Source: Saprospiraceae bacterium (GTDB lineage Bacteria; Bacteroidota; Bacteroidia; Chitinophagales; Saprospiraceae). Taken from it: a stretch of DNA of 64,000 nt. The translations under genes and the position numbers were made by a program. The stretch's first letter is position 1, and each line of letters opens with the position of its first letter. Below, one piece after another: positions 47,974-57,553 of the stretch. The stretch covers positions 1 through 64,000 of the forward strand of contig JADKBO010000013.1 in assembly GCA_016715105.1 (NCBI GenBank). Direction: 5' to 3'. The notes beneath the pieces were generated by a model that did no database searches, was not told the DNA's origin, and saw only the letters and a list, made by a program, of their open reading frames with translations.

Positions 47974-48969
47974 TTAGTTATTGAAACTTCCGTGATCTTC
48001 TTTATAGATGGCAGCTGTGACGACTTTACCGACTGCATGCAATGTTTGTTTGTCAATGATGTCCATATTGTCACCATGGGTATGATGATGGGCACCAAAT
48101 ATCTTTTCACTATCTCCAGACAAATTGATGATGTCAAAAACTGGATATGACCGATTAGCCATCATATGGAAGTGGTCATCTTCAATAGGTGCTTTATTTA
48201 ATTTTTGGAAATAATCTCCATAACCCATTGTTGCGGCCAGATTCCAAACTTTCTCCATAGGAATATTTGCATTGGCTTTTGAGTAACCTTCATATCCAAA
48301 AACGGCATTTTTGGCACCTACCATGTCCAAGTGAATTCCATATAAGGCTTTATAATTAGGTACATGTGGATTTTTTGACCAATAGATAGAACCCAAGCAC
48401 CATTTTGAAGAAGATTCAAATCCTTGATCTTCGGCATCAAACAAAATGATGTCAATTCCTATACTGGGTGGGTTTTTTTGCAATAATCTGGAAATTTCAA
48501 TCAAAACTCCTACTCCACTTCCACCATCGTCTGCCCCATCAATTGGTTTGTTTTTCATTCCTTCATTGGCATCTTTTTCCGCAATCATTCTAGAGTCCCA
48601 ATGTGCTGATAGTGATATTCGTTTTTTTGCTTTTGGATTATAGGTTGCAATGATATTAAAAGCCTTAGCTTTTTTTACAGTCAAGAAATCGACTTCAAAT
48701 TCTTGGACCGTTACTTGCCCCCCATATTCTTTTAACTTAGACACCAACCAATCTTTTGTTTGCACATGAGTTTTTGTTCCCGGCACTCTACTACCAAAAG
48801 CTACTTGTTGTGCAATAAAAGCATAGGCTGAGTCTCTAGAAAACTCTGGAATAACCAAGGGCTTTGCAATAGTTGAAGGTGTGGGGGTAGATTCCTTTGG
48901 TTCGTCTTTACAAGAAAAGGTTATAAAAATTAATAACCCAAGAGTGTATATAAGGTGGTGTCTCGACAT
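47974..48969 (-). CDS. M28-family lipoprotein, glutaminyl-peptide cyclotransferase-like
   Basis: A 331-residue zinc-dependent protein of the M28 family, which includes glutaminyl cyclases that turn N-terminal Gln into pyroglutamate. The lipoprotein leader ends FITFSC (Cys20), giving a start at 48969 rather than 48999. Candidate zinc/catalytic residues: His123 and Asp125 (SAHWDSR), Asp147/148 (GADDGGSG), Glu180 (DAED), Asp in LDMVG, and a late HTHGDNMD. A Trp/Asp-rich pocket (IDGADDGGSGVG, FDAEDQG, IYWSKNPHVPNYKA) resembles bacterial QCs. At least nine secreted proteins in the window start with Gln, matching this role. Confidence 0.8.
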   Translation of the reverse strand: MSRHHLIYTLGLLIFITFSCKDEPKESTPTPSTIAKPLVIPEFSRDSAYAFIAQQVAFGSRVPGTKTHVQTKDWLVSKLKEYGGQVTVQEFEVDFLTVKKAKAFNIIATYNPKAKKRISLSAHWDSRMIAEKDANEGMKNKPIDGADDGGSGVGVLIEISRLLQKNPPSIGIDIILFDAEDQGFESSSKWCLGSIYWSKNPHVPNYKALYGIHLDMVGAKNAVFGYEGYSKANANIPMEKVWNLAATMGYGDYFQKLNKAPIEDDHFHMMANRSYPVFDIINLSGDSEKIFGAHHHTHGDNMDIIDKQTLHAVGKVVTAAIYKEDHGSFNN

Positions 48970-49011
48970 GATGCAATTGATATTAATAAAGTAACGCAAA
49001 ATATCACTTTT

Positions 49012-50490
49012 TTATTCGTAAACCCAAGCAGAACCTTCTTTACTATCTTTCACAACAATACCTGCTGCTTTCAAGCCATCCCGTATTTGATCGGAGGTTC
49101 CCCAGTCTTTATTTTCTCTAGCTTTCTGCCTGATATTCAAAATCAACTCCATCAATCCGTCAACTGCAGAATGTTGGCCATCTTGCTCGTCTTTCAAACC
49201 AAAAACATTGAAAACCAAATCATTGACTATTTTTTGAATGTATTGAATGGCTTCTGTAGAAACTTCATTTATAGAAATCTTACCATCTGCCAAAGAATTA
49301 ATTTTTGGAACCAATTCAAATAACTTTGCCAAAGCTTTGGGCGTTGAAAAGTCATCGTCCATTTCCGTGAGTGCAGCATCGGCCATAGCTTTGAGTTCAT
49401 TGTCCAAGTTGCCAGCTCCTACCGTTGAGAATAATTTATTGAGTGACTTTATCGCATCCATGAGCCTTTTAAAACCTTTTTCTGCAGCAAGTAATCCTTC
49501 GTCCGATAAATCTAAAGGTGCACTGTAATGAGCCTGCAACATAAAAAATTTGACAACCATTGGCGAATAAGCCTTACTGATGTGTTCGCTATCACCTGTA
49601 ATTAATTCAACTGGTGAGATGGAATTACCATCACTTTTCGACATTTTTTTTCCATTGAGTAAAAGCATGTTGGTATGCAACCAATACCTAGCTGGTTGGC
49701 AACCGCAACTACTTACATTTTGCGCGATCTCATTTTCATGGTGCGGAAACTTCAAATCATTACCACCACCGTGAATATCAAATTGATTACCGAGGTATTT
49801 TGTACTCATAGCGCTACATTCCAAATGCCAGCCCGGAAATCCTACAGACCAGGGACTATTCCATTTCATAATGTGCTCAGGAGCAGCTTTCATCCAAATT
49901 GCAAAATCAGAAGGATGCCTTTTCTCGTCTTGATTTTTTAAATTGTCTCTTGACTCTGAAACCAACTCCTCGATCACTCTGCCACTTAGTTTTCCATATT
50001 CACCTGTTTGGGTTGCAAATTTTGGAGTATCGAAATAAACAGAGCCATTGATTTCATACCCATAGCCATTATCAATGATTTGTTGTACCAACTCAATTTG
50101 CTCAACAATATGCCCTGTTGCTCTTGGTTCAATACTTGGCTCGAGGGTATTGAATAAGCGCATCATATCGTGAAAACCATTGCTGTATTTTTGCACAACT
50201 TCCATTGGCTCCAATTGTTGCAATCTAGCACCTTTCAAAATGCGATCTTCCCCATCATCCAATAAGTGCCCAACGTCTGTAATATTTCTTACATACCTGA
50301 CTTTATAACCACAATACATGAGGTATCTGTAAATGATATCAAAACTCATAAATGTGCGGCAATTACCCAAATGCACGTCACTATAGACAGTAGGTCCACA
50401 CACATACATACCCACATGGGTTTCGTGCAATGGAACAAAAGTTTCTTTTTCTCTTTTGAGACTATTGTAGAGCTGGAGATTTCTTTTCAT
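49012..50490 (-). CDS. cysS: Cysteinyl-tRNA synthetase
   Basis: The 492-residue class I synthetase charges tRNA-Cys. It shows the HIGH-type motif in CGPTVYSDVHLGNCRTF, zinc ligands in WHLECSAMS and HHENEIAQ, the KMSKS motif in GKKMSKSDGN, and a DALR-like C-terminal domain. Standard length and start (MKRNLQLYNSL). It lies upstream of the M28 gene on the same strand with a gap of about 40 bases, so the two may be co-transcribed. The next gene is divergent. Confidence 0.96.
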   Translation of the reverse strand: MKRNLQLYNSLKREKETFVPLHETHVGMYVCGPTVYSDVHLGNCRTFMSFDIIYRYLMYCGYKVRYVRNITDVGHLLDDGEDRILKGARLQQLEPMEVVQKYSNGFHDMMRLFNTLEPSIEPRATGHIVEQIELVQQIIDNGYGYEINGSVYFDTPKFATQTGEYGKLSGRVIEELVSESRDNLKNQDEKRHPSDFAIWMKAAPEHIMKWNSPWSVGFPGWHLECSAMSTKYLGNQFDIHGGGNDLKFPHHENEIAQNVSSCGCQPARYWLHTNMLLLNGKKMSKSDGNSISPVELITGDSEHISKAYSPMVVKFFMLQAHYSAPLDLSDEGLLAAEKGFKRLMDAIKSLNKLFSTVGAGNLDNELKAMADAALTEMDDDFSTPKALAKLFELVPKINSLADGKISINEVSTEAIQYIQKIVNDLVFNVFGLKDEQDGQHSAVDGLMELILNIRQKARENKDWGTSDQIRDGLKAAGIVVKDSKEGSAWVYE

Positions 50491-50698
50491 GCCGCAAAAT
50501 TAGTTTTTTTTGCGAATTTGTGTATTTGGTCATACACTTCTACATGCTAATATAATATTTGTGATTTAATTAAGACTCAATGAGTTTCTGGTGAAGCCCG
50601 ACAAACAAGAAATCAACCACACAATATTCTGTGTAACATCAGTCACATTCAAAAATAGTGGACTTACATAGATTTACCCCGAAATTTAAATCTACTAC

Positions 50699-51961
50699 AT
50701 GCAAAAACATCACAATATTATTGTAATTGGGGGAGGAACTGCGGGAATCATGACCGCAACACAACTTTTCAAGCAAGACCCAAATCTGGACATTGCCATC
50801 ATTGAACCAGCTGAAACTCATTATTATCAACCTGCCTGGACCTTGGTTGGTGCCGGAGCTTATGATATGAAGAAAACAGCCAGACCCATGTCATCGGTAA
50901 TGCCGTCAAAAGCAACCTGGCTCAAGGACTATGTTACTGGTTTTGAACCTGAAAAGAATCAAATTACAACCAAAAAAAATGGCGATCTATCGTACGATTT
51001 CTTAATTGTTGCACCAGGCTTGGTAATGGATACCACTTTGATTCCAGGACTTACAGAAGCCTTGGACAAAGGGGTTGCGTGCAGCAATTACATCAATCCA
51101 GAATATACTTGGGAGGTATTGAAGAAATTTAAAGGTGGCAATGCAATATTTACACAACCTACAACACCAATAAAATGCGGAGGAGCTCCACAAAAAATAG
51201 CCTACCTGGCCGCTGATTATTGGAGACAAAACGGAGTCGACAAGAAAACCAACGTGGTATTCGCCACTCCTGGGTCTGTGATTTTTGGTGTTAAAGAAAT
51301 CGCCAAAACATTGATGGAGGTAATCAAAAGATACAACATCAAATTCAAACCTCATTATGCACCTGTCAAAATAGACGTTGATCAAAAACTCATACATTTC
51401 AAATATGTAGGCCCGGGTGAAAATTTATGTGTCATCAATGAAGATCATGCTCTTCAAGAAAAGATACTGGAAGGTTCTCAATTTTCAATGCCATTTGACA
51501 TGCTGCATATTGCTCCGCCTCAACGCACACCCGATTTTGTCTATCACTCAGTATTGGTAAATGAAGCTAAGTGGTTAGATGTGGATCATGGAACTATGCA
51601 ACATAAAAAGTATGCAAATATTTTTGGTTTGGGAGATGTAGCTGGTTTACCAACTGCTAAAACAGGTGCAGCAGTCAGAAAACAAACTCCAATAGTAGTT
51701 GAAAATATTCTAAGACTCAAAGCCAAGAAAGAACTAAGTCCTGAAATTTATAATGGATATTCATCTTGTCCACTCGTGACAGGCTATGGAAAAATGGTCT
51801 TGGCAGAATTTGATTATAAAAACAATTTTATCCCTGATCCAAAGCTAAAACAGATGCTCGTCTTCGATTCTTCAAAAGAATCTTGGAGATTGTGGCTGCT
51901 CAAAAAATATATGTTACCTCATCTTTATTGGACAAAAATGATGAAAGGAGAAAAGGTTTAA
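50699..51961 (+). CDS. sqr: Sulfide:quinone oxidoreductase (type II-like)
   Basis: A 420-residue flavoprotein that oxidises sulfide and passes electrons to quinone, peripherally bound to the inner membrane. The FAD fold begins IIVIGGGTAGIMTATQL and continues with YQPAWTLVGAGAYD, a hallmark of SQR. The second dinucleotide motif is FGLGDVAGLPTAKTGAAVRKQ. Conserved cysteines are Cys160 (PIKCGGAPQK) and Cys357 (SSCPLVTGYGK), the likely redox pair; Cys128 is a third. The C terminus (KKYMLPHLYWTKMMKG) is amphipathic. Single gene followed by a terminator. Confidence 0.94.
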   Translation: MQKHHNIIVIGGGTAGIMTATQLFKQDPNLDIAIIEPAETHYYQPAWTLVGAGAYDMKKTARPMSSVMPSKATWLKDYVTGFEPEKNQITTKKNGDLSYDFLIVAPGLVMDTTLIPGLTEALDKGVACSNYINPEYTWEVLKKFKGGNAIFTQPTTPIKCGGAPQKIAYLAADYWRQNGVDKKTNVVFATPGSVIFGVKEIAKTLMEVIKRYNIKFKPHYAPVKIDVDQKLIHFKYVGPGENLCVINEDHALQEKILEGSQFSMPFDMLHIAPPQRTPDFVYHSVLVNEAKWLDVDHGTMQHKKYANIFGLGDVAGLPTAKTGAAVRKQTPIVVENILRLKAKKELSPEIYNGYSSCPLVTGYGKMVLAEFDYKNNFIPDPKLKQMLVFDSSKESWRLWLLKKYMLPHLYWTKMMKGEKV

Positions 51962-52306
51962 ATGGATGTGTTTATAATTTTTTGGTGCCGCACTTTTGTT
52001 GAAAAGTGCGGCATTTTTTTGCTGAATAAATCGCGTACAGTGGAATTTATCATCGAGTTTTATTTCTGGCTATGGTTCTTTCAAACAATTTTTGTTTTTA
52101 TTGAAAATAAAATGAGCATACTATTTTACCCTCGCCTCACTATTTAACCAATTTTTAAAACAAAATAACTGGTAATACCGTCATGATTATATATAATTTT
52201 CTAAACGGATTTTGGTTTCTTCTGGATATAATTTTTAAAACAATAGAACTCCGCGATCAATCGAAATTCAGTTTTGTATATTTACGTTTAGTTTGGATCT
52301 AATAAA
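51962..52306. other. Intergenic region after sqr
   Basis: Contains the sqr terminator at 51986-52021 and then AT-rich DNA without a gene. No confident promoter of the AsmA-like gene was identified. Confidence 0.45.
51986..52021 (+). terminator. Intrinsic terminator of sqr
   Basis: TGCCGCACTTTT (51986-51997), loop GTTG, AAAAGTGCGGCA (52002-52013), followed by eight T. Confidence 0.92.
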
Positions 52307-55300
52307 ATGATGATAAAAAAAATTCTTAAATATTTTGGTCTGTTGATTGTAGGACTGGTAATCGCATTGGCCATCGCTCCTTTTGTATTCAAAGATAAAA
52401 TACTGGCAATTGTCAAATCTACACTCAATGACAACCTCAATGCTACCGTTGATTTTTCTGATGCAGACCTATCCCTTTTGCGATCATTTCCCGACGCTAC
52501 AATTACCATTTATGATTTGCATATTGAAGGCATTGATACTTTTTATGAATTACCGCTCATTGATGCTAGTGAAGTAACCATTGAGACTAATATTTCCCCA
52601 TTATTCAACAAAAATGTCAAGCCATCCATCCATTTTTTAAAGGCGAAAAATGCTGTGATAAATCTATTGACCCTCAGTGATGGAAATGCCAACTATCTCA
52701 TAACTAAACCAAATCCAAACGACACAAGTACATACGAGCTCAAACTGAATGGCTATGAAATAGAAAATGGTACTTTGATTTATGAAGATAAGGCACTAGA
52801 CTTTTCACTTGGTATGAATGGCGTAAATCATCGTGGATCAGGAAATCTGAGCACAGACATTTTTGATCTCGACACTTATACCAAATTTGATACCCTTACC
52901 ATGACTTATGCCGGAATAGACTATTTAGATCAGGTTGAAGGTGAATTGCAAGCAAAAATCAATATCAATTTACCTGAGGAAAAATATACGCTCAAGGAAA
53001 ATAAAATAAGACTGAATGAGCTTGATGCAACAGGCGAGGGATTTGTACAATTTGTACCTGAGGGAATGAAAATGTTTTTTGATCTTAAGACTCCTAATGA
53101 GCAATTTCAAGATGTGGTTAGCGTACTTCCTGTCATCAAATTTCAAAAGGGCATGAAAGCTTCAGGCAAAGCCAATTTGACAGCAAAAGTGGACGGTATT
53201 TACAATAGTGAAACTGTTATTTATCCTGCCTTTGATGTACAATTGGGCATTGTCAACGGGTCTTTCCAGTATACAGGGCTACCTTATCCGATCAGCAACA
53301 TCAATGCTGACATCAAAATCAAGTCAACAAAGTCCGATTTATCTGATTTATTGGTCAATATTCCCAAATTTGGACTAGCACTCAATAATGAGCAATTGTC
53401 TGGCAGATTGATGGTAAGTAATGCCCTCGGTAATGGAGCTGTTGATGGAGCTCTTATTGGAGACATCAATCTGGCCAATTGGAAAGCAGCTTTACCCTTG
53501 GATGGTGTAGAAAAACTCAGCGGAAATATTAAATCCAACCTCCAATTTAAGGGAAAAATGTCTGACATAGAAGGGCAGAACTACGATGCTATCGGATTTT
53601 CTGGAGATTTCAATGCAAGGAACATAGTTTACAAAACAGTTGGTTCACCATCTATATCGTTGGAAAATGGGACGGCCAGCGCAAGTCCATCCAAATTAAA
53701 CATCGTAACTGCGGGCTTAAACCCTGGAAAATCACAACTTGCTTTTTCGGGAAGTTTAGACAACCCTCTAGCTGTGTTTTCTCAGAAATCATCCGTACAA
53801 GGTTCGCTTTCTTTATCTGGCAATTTACTCGATCTCAATGAGTGGCAAACATCACCTACTGATAAAAAATCTACTGAAACGAATACAGCAGGCATTACTA
53901 ATCTTGATAATTTGAAGGCCAGTAATATTGCATTGAATATTGATCTTGACAAAGTGTTGTTTGGAGATTTGGTGCTTCAGAATTTAAAAACAACAAGTAA
54001 GGTAGGATTCAATCATGCGACTATCTCAAATTTTGGTGTTCTACATGATGGGAACGATATAAATCTTAATGGCTCCATTGCAAATGTTTATGATTATTTA
54101 TTCAATAATGGCGTATTAGAGGGCAAATTAAACCTGATTTCCAAAAATTTTGATGCCAATAAATACATGGCTGTAGACGGCAAAGATACGCAAACCACGG
54201 GTACAATTTTGGTTCCAGATAATATCAACGTTTTAGTAAATGCTAAACTAGATAAAGTAAAATATACTAATCTAGAATTCACAAACTTGTCTGGAGATAT
54301 GAATATCGCCAATCATGAAATCACAATGAACGGTGTTAAGACAGATTTATTAGGCGGTAGAGTTTCATTCGATGGATTTTATAGAACAACTTCACCAGAA
54401 CCTGAATACAGTATAAAATTGGACCTTGCCAAACTCAAAATGCAAGAAGCCTACCAAAAATTCGTAACAATGCAAGCCCTTGCCCCTGTTTCAAAATTTA
54501 TAAATGGCGTATTCAATACCACCTTGATCATGGAAGGTAAATTGACCACTGATATGACGCCACAATTTAGTAGTTTAAATGCATCCGGATTTATAGAAAC
54601 GATCAGTAGTGTGATGTCCGAATTGAAAATACTTGATGTCCTTTCTGATAAACTTGGATTGGATAATCTCAAAAACATAAATCTAGACAATACCAAAAAT
54701 TGGTTTGAAATCAAGCAGGGTTATGTTGAACTAAAAGAAAAAATCTTTGAAGTCAAAGATATAGGAATTAAAATTTCAGGTAAACACCAGATCCAAGGTC
54801 AAATGGACTACGTTATGGTACTCAAAGTTCCAAGAACTTTACTCCAGAAAAACAAAGTAACCGCAGCCGCTGATAAAGGTTGGTCTTGGGTAGAGTCAGA
54901 AGCAGGAAAACGAGGATTAAATCTCAATCAAGGTGCTTTTATCGATTTCAGAGTAGATATTGGTGGTTTTATGAAAAGTCCTACTATTAAAATTACTCCA
55001 ATTGGGAGTTCTGGTAAATCTATTCAGGACGAAATAAAAGAAGAAGTACAGAATGAAATCAATAATCTAGTTGATTCTGTAAAAAATGTTGCCAATGAAA
55101 AAAAAGAACAACTCAAAGATACTTTGATGACCAGAGCTGAGCAGGAAATAGAAAAAGCAAAGGATAAATTAAAGGATGAAGTCAATACGAAAACAGAAGA
55201 AATTACCGATAAAGCCAAAGAAATCATTACCAAGGAAGTAGAAACCAAACTAGATTCAACACTAGGTCCTGGAGTTACAGATTCTTTAAAAAAACGTGCC

Positions 55301-55393
55301 GAACAAATATTGAAAGAAAAAACAGGTACGGAAGTAGATGACATCAAGAAAAAGCTAGATGATTTCAACCCATTTAAAAAGAAGAAACCATAA
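52307..55393 (+). CDS. AsmA-family protein with C-terminal charged coiled-coil tail
   Basis: A 1028-residue protein. One N-terminal transmembrane helix (FGLLIVGLVIALAIAPFVF, residues 8-26) is followed by an AsmA-like beta-rich domain starting DKILAIVKSTLNDNLNATVDFSDADLSLLRSFPDATI and a long taco-shaped repeat body, as in AsmA/TamB-like lipid-handling proteins of the envelope. The AsmA-like C-terminal core extends to about residue 910. The last 120 residues are a highly charged Lys/Glu coiled coil (VKNVANEKKEQLKDTLMTRAEQEI) ending FNPFKKKKP, an addition not found in Escherichia coli AsmA. The likely role is lipid transport or outer-membrane homeostasis, by family only. Confidence 0.82.
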   Translation: MMIKKILKYFGLLIVGLVIALAIAPFVFKDKILAIVKSTLNDNLNATVDFSDADLSLLRSFPDATITIYDLHIEGIDTFYELPLIDASEVTIETNISPLFNKNVKPSIHFLKAKNAVINLLTLSDGNANYLITKPNPNDTSTYELKLNGYEIENGTLIYEDKALDFSLGMNGVNHRGSGNLSTDIFDLDTYTKFDTLTMTYAGIDYLDQVEGELQAKININLPEEKYTLKENKIRLNELDATGEGFVQFVPEGMKMFFDLKTPNEQFQDVVSVLPVIKFQKGMKASGKANLTAKVDGIYNSETVIYPAFDVQLGIVNGSFQYTGLPYPISNINADIKIKSTKSDLSDLLVNIPKFGLALNNEQLSGRLMVSNALGNGAVDGALIGDINLANWKAALPLDGVEKLSGNIKSNLQFKGKMSDIEGQNYDAIGFSGDFNARNIVYKTVGSPSISLENGTASASPSKLNIVTAGLNPGKSQLAFSGSLDNPLAVFSQKSSVQGSLSLSGNLLDLNEWQTSPTDKKSTETNTAGITNLDNLKASNIALNIDLDKVLFGDLVLQNLKTTSKVGFNHATISNFGVLHDGNDINLNGSIANVYDYLFNNGVLEGKLNLISKNFDANKYMAVDGKDTQTTGTILVPDNINVLVNAKLDKVKYTNLEFTNLSGDMNIANHEITMNGVKTDLLGGRVSFDGFYRTTSPEPEYSIKLDLAKLKMQEAYQKFVTMQALAPVSKFINGVFNTTLIMEGKLTTDMTPQFSSLNASGFIETISSVMSELKILDVLSDKLGLDNLKNINLDNTKNWFEIKQGYVELKEKIFEVKDIGIKISGKHQIQGQMDYVMVLKVPRTLLQKNKVTAAADKGWSWVESEAGKRGLNLNQGAFIDFRVDIGGFMKSPTIKITPIGSSGKSIQDEIKEEVQNEINNLVDSVKNVANEKKEQLKDTLMTRAEQEIEKAKDKLKDEVNTKTEEITDKAKEIITKEVETKLDSTLGPGVTDSLKKRAEQILKEKTGTEVDDIKKKLDDFNPFKKKKP

Positions 55394-55480
55394 AAAAGTA
55401 ATTCCTTTGTTTTATGCAATAATTACGCTTTTTTTGCCGATATTAAAAATGATGAATATCTTAAAAACAACAAACACGAT

Positions 55481-56884
55481 ATGATCAAAGAAAAACTGGA
55501 ATTTTCAAATTTTAAAATACGCTTGACATTCGTGTTGATTTCTTGGCTTTTAACAACCAATTTTGCTACTGCCCAAACTGATTTTGAATTTACAAATAAG
55601 GTCTATTCAAAGGATATATTTTCCGTTCAAACCCTAGTCAACGGTACTATTAAATCATTACCGATGCTCGTAAAAAATAGTAATGATATTTTATTGATTC
55701 AGTTTGATGACTTGGTTGAGGACGAAAATAAAAACTATTATTATAGAATCATTCACTGTGATAGAAATTGGAATCCTAGTAATATTACTGAAGTAGAGTA
55801 CATTGATGGCTACAATAATGATATCATAAGGAATTGGGAGTTTTCTGCAACAACAAAAGTAAACTATACCCATTATTTCTTTCAGATTCCGAATAAAGAT
55901 ACCAAACTCAAAATTTCTGGTAATTACCTATTACTAGTTTATGATAAAGGAAATGACTCCAACCCTGTTTTTAGCAGAAGATTTATGGTTGTAGAAAACA
56001 ATGTCAAACCATTTGTTGCAATTGTCAGGCCTATGGAAGTAAGTAATCTCAGGTACAATCACCAATTAAACATCAGCGTGAATATGGGGCAAAATAAAAT
56101 TGCCAACCCTCAAAGAGATGTTTTCGTTTCTGTAGTTCAAAATGGAAATTGGGATAACGCAAAAGTTGATTTAAAACCAGTATTCATTTCAAATAATGTA
56201 TTGACATTTGACAATTTTGGAGGTATTTCATTCAAAGCGCTGACAGAATATAGATCGTTTGATATTAGGAGAATTCAATCCCGTGGTAGGAATGTTGCAA
56301 GTATCAATTTCAAAACAACGCCTAATGAAGTGTTTCTGAAAGTAGATGAACCAAAACCCTACTCTACCTATTCATTCAACTTCGACTTTAATGGCAACTA
56401 TTATGTTGATAATTGGGATTATACCGATCCTAAGATTAGGGACTTTGTTTCCAATCTATCATATTTCGAAGATTCCATCCAACAAACATTTATAACAAGA
56501 AATGAATTACTGGATGGTGAATATCAAGTGAGTGAAAAGGACTTACGAGCAGATTACAACAGCGTATTTTTTAGCCTTAAAAGTGATGAAGTTTATAACA
56601 GTGAAGTTTATCTTTATGGAGCGCTTACCAATTGGCTTATCTCTCCCGAATTTAAAATGAAATACAATGCGGCAGAAGGTATGTATGAAGTTAACACTTT
56701 ATTGAAGCAAGGTTATTACGATTACATGTATGCTGCGGTTGATAAAAAAAATGTTGCTGATTTTGCTAAGATTGAGGGCAGCTGGGCAGAGACCGAAAAC
56801 GACTATACAACTTTGGTATATTTGAGTGAATTTGGGTCAAGATATGATCGTATTATTGGTTATGCAACATCTATATCAAGATGA
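55481..56884 (+). CDS. Type IX secretion Plug protein (DUF5103)
   Basis: A 467-residue secreted protein with a signal peptide ending NFATA before Gln. It matches the DUF5103 family: SVQTLVNGTIKSLPML, DDLVEDENKNYYYRIIHCDRNWNPS, SEVEYIDGYN-like VEYIDGYNNDIIRNWEFS, and MSYF-type YNHQLNISVN. In F. johnsoniae the homologous Plug closes the periplasmic end of the SprA translocon when it is not carrying cargo. The gene lies far from gldJ-porU-porV, as is usual. It is followed with a 4-base overlap (ATGA) by an M23-like gene. Confidence 0.88.
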   Translation: MIKEKLEFSNFKIRLTFVLISWLLTTNFATAQTDFEFTNKVYSKDIFSVQTLVNGTIKSLPMLVKNSNDILLIQFDDLVEDENKNYYYRIIHCDRNWNPSNITEVEYIDGYNNDIIRNWEFSATTKVNYTHYFFQIPNKDTKLKISGNYLLLVYDKGNDSNPVFSRRFMVVENNVKPFVAIVRPMEVSNLRYNHQLNISVNMGQNKIANPQRDVFVSVVQNGNWDNAKVDLKPVFISNNVLTFDNFGGISFKALTEYRSFDIRRIQSRGRNVASINFKTTPNEVFLKVDEPKPYSTYSFNFDFNGNYYVDNWDYTDPKIRDFVSNLSYFEDSIQQTFITRNELLDGEYQVSEKDLRADYNSVFFSLKSDEVYNSEVYLYGALTNWLISPEFKMKYNAAEGMYEVNTLLKQGYYDYMYAAVDKKNVADFAKIEGSWAETENDYTTLVYLSEFGSRYDRIIGYATSISR

Positions 56885-57510
56885 CAGAAAGATTTCCTGT
56901 GATGGGCAAGTGGCCACTCGAGACATACGTGCCATTTGAAATCGAATCAACTATTAAGAAAAAATTTGATCATCCAGATCATCTCAATGAAGCTTTGAAA
57001 AATGCTGTAATTATCCATAAGCAAAAACATCATAAACATGTTTTTCTATTTGGCGGATATCATGAAAAAAGAGATTTCTACGCTACATCCGAGCATTTCG
57101 GAACTGACGAATTGAGAAATATACACTTGGGCATTGATGTATGGTCTGAACCAGGCACGCCTATTTTCAGTCCTGAAGAGGGTGTCGTTCATAGTATAAA
57201 ATACAATGCTGCTCCCCAAGATTATGGGTGGTGTTTGATCATTCAATACCAAGGTTACTTTTTATTGTATGGACATCTTGCTGAAAAAACAAATTCATTA
57301 GTAAAGGTTGGTGATATTGTAAAGAAAGGTCAAATGATTGGTCTTTTGGGTGACCTGTCTGAAAACGGAGGGTGGGAACCACACTTACATTTACAAAAAA
57401 TCATTGACATTGGACAATGGTGGGGCGATTATCCAGGTGTGTGCAGTGAAAAAGATCTGAGTTTTTATCAAACAAATTGCCCATCTCCAATCGAATTTAT
57501 ATTGGCCTGA
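56881..57510 (+). CDS. M23/LytM-fold protein without signal peptide
   Basis: A 209-residue protein with the M23 metal-site motifs HLGID (HxxxD), LYGHL and HLH (PHLHLQ), so zinc binding is likely. It has no signal peptide or TM helix, which is odd for a peptidoglycan endopeptidase. The end, NGGWEPHLHLQKII...DYPGV...NCPSPIEFIL, resembles the M23-like module found inside large cytosolic kinase-M23-aminotransferase fusion proteins, so a cytosolic task is possible. It overlaps the Plug gene by four bases and is translated with it. Confidence 0.78.
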   Translation: MTERFPVMGKWPLETYVPFEIESTIKKKFDHPDHLNEALKNAVIIHKQKHHKHVFLFGGYHEKRDFYATSEHFGTDELRNIHLGIDVWSEPGTPIFSPEEGVVHSIKYNAAPQDYGWCLIIQYQGYFLLYGHLAEKTNSLVKVGDIVKKGQMIGLLGDLSENGGWEPHLHLQKIIDIGQWWGDYPGVCSEKDLSFYQTNCPSPIEFILA

Positions 57511-57553
57511 GTTTTCGCATATCAAACGCAGGTAACTAGTTTTATCTCACCAT

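Noticed and set aside
50491..50502. Leaderless promoter for cysS (TAATTTTG four bases before ATG)
   Set aside because: No TTG -33 element at a plausible distance, and the transcription start would fall almost at the ATG; could be chance in AT-rich DNA.
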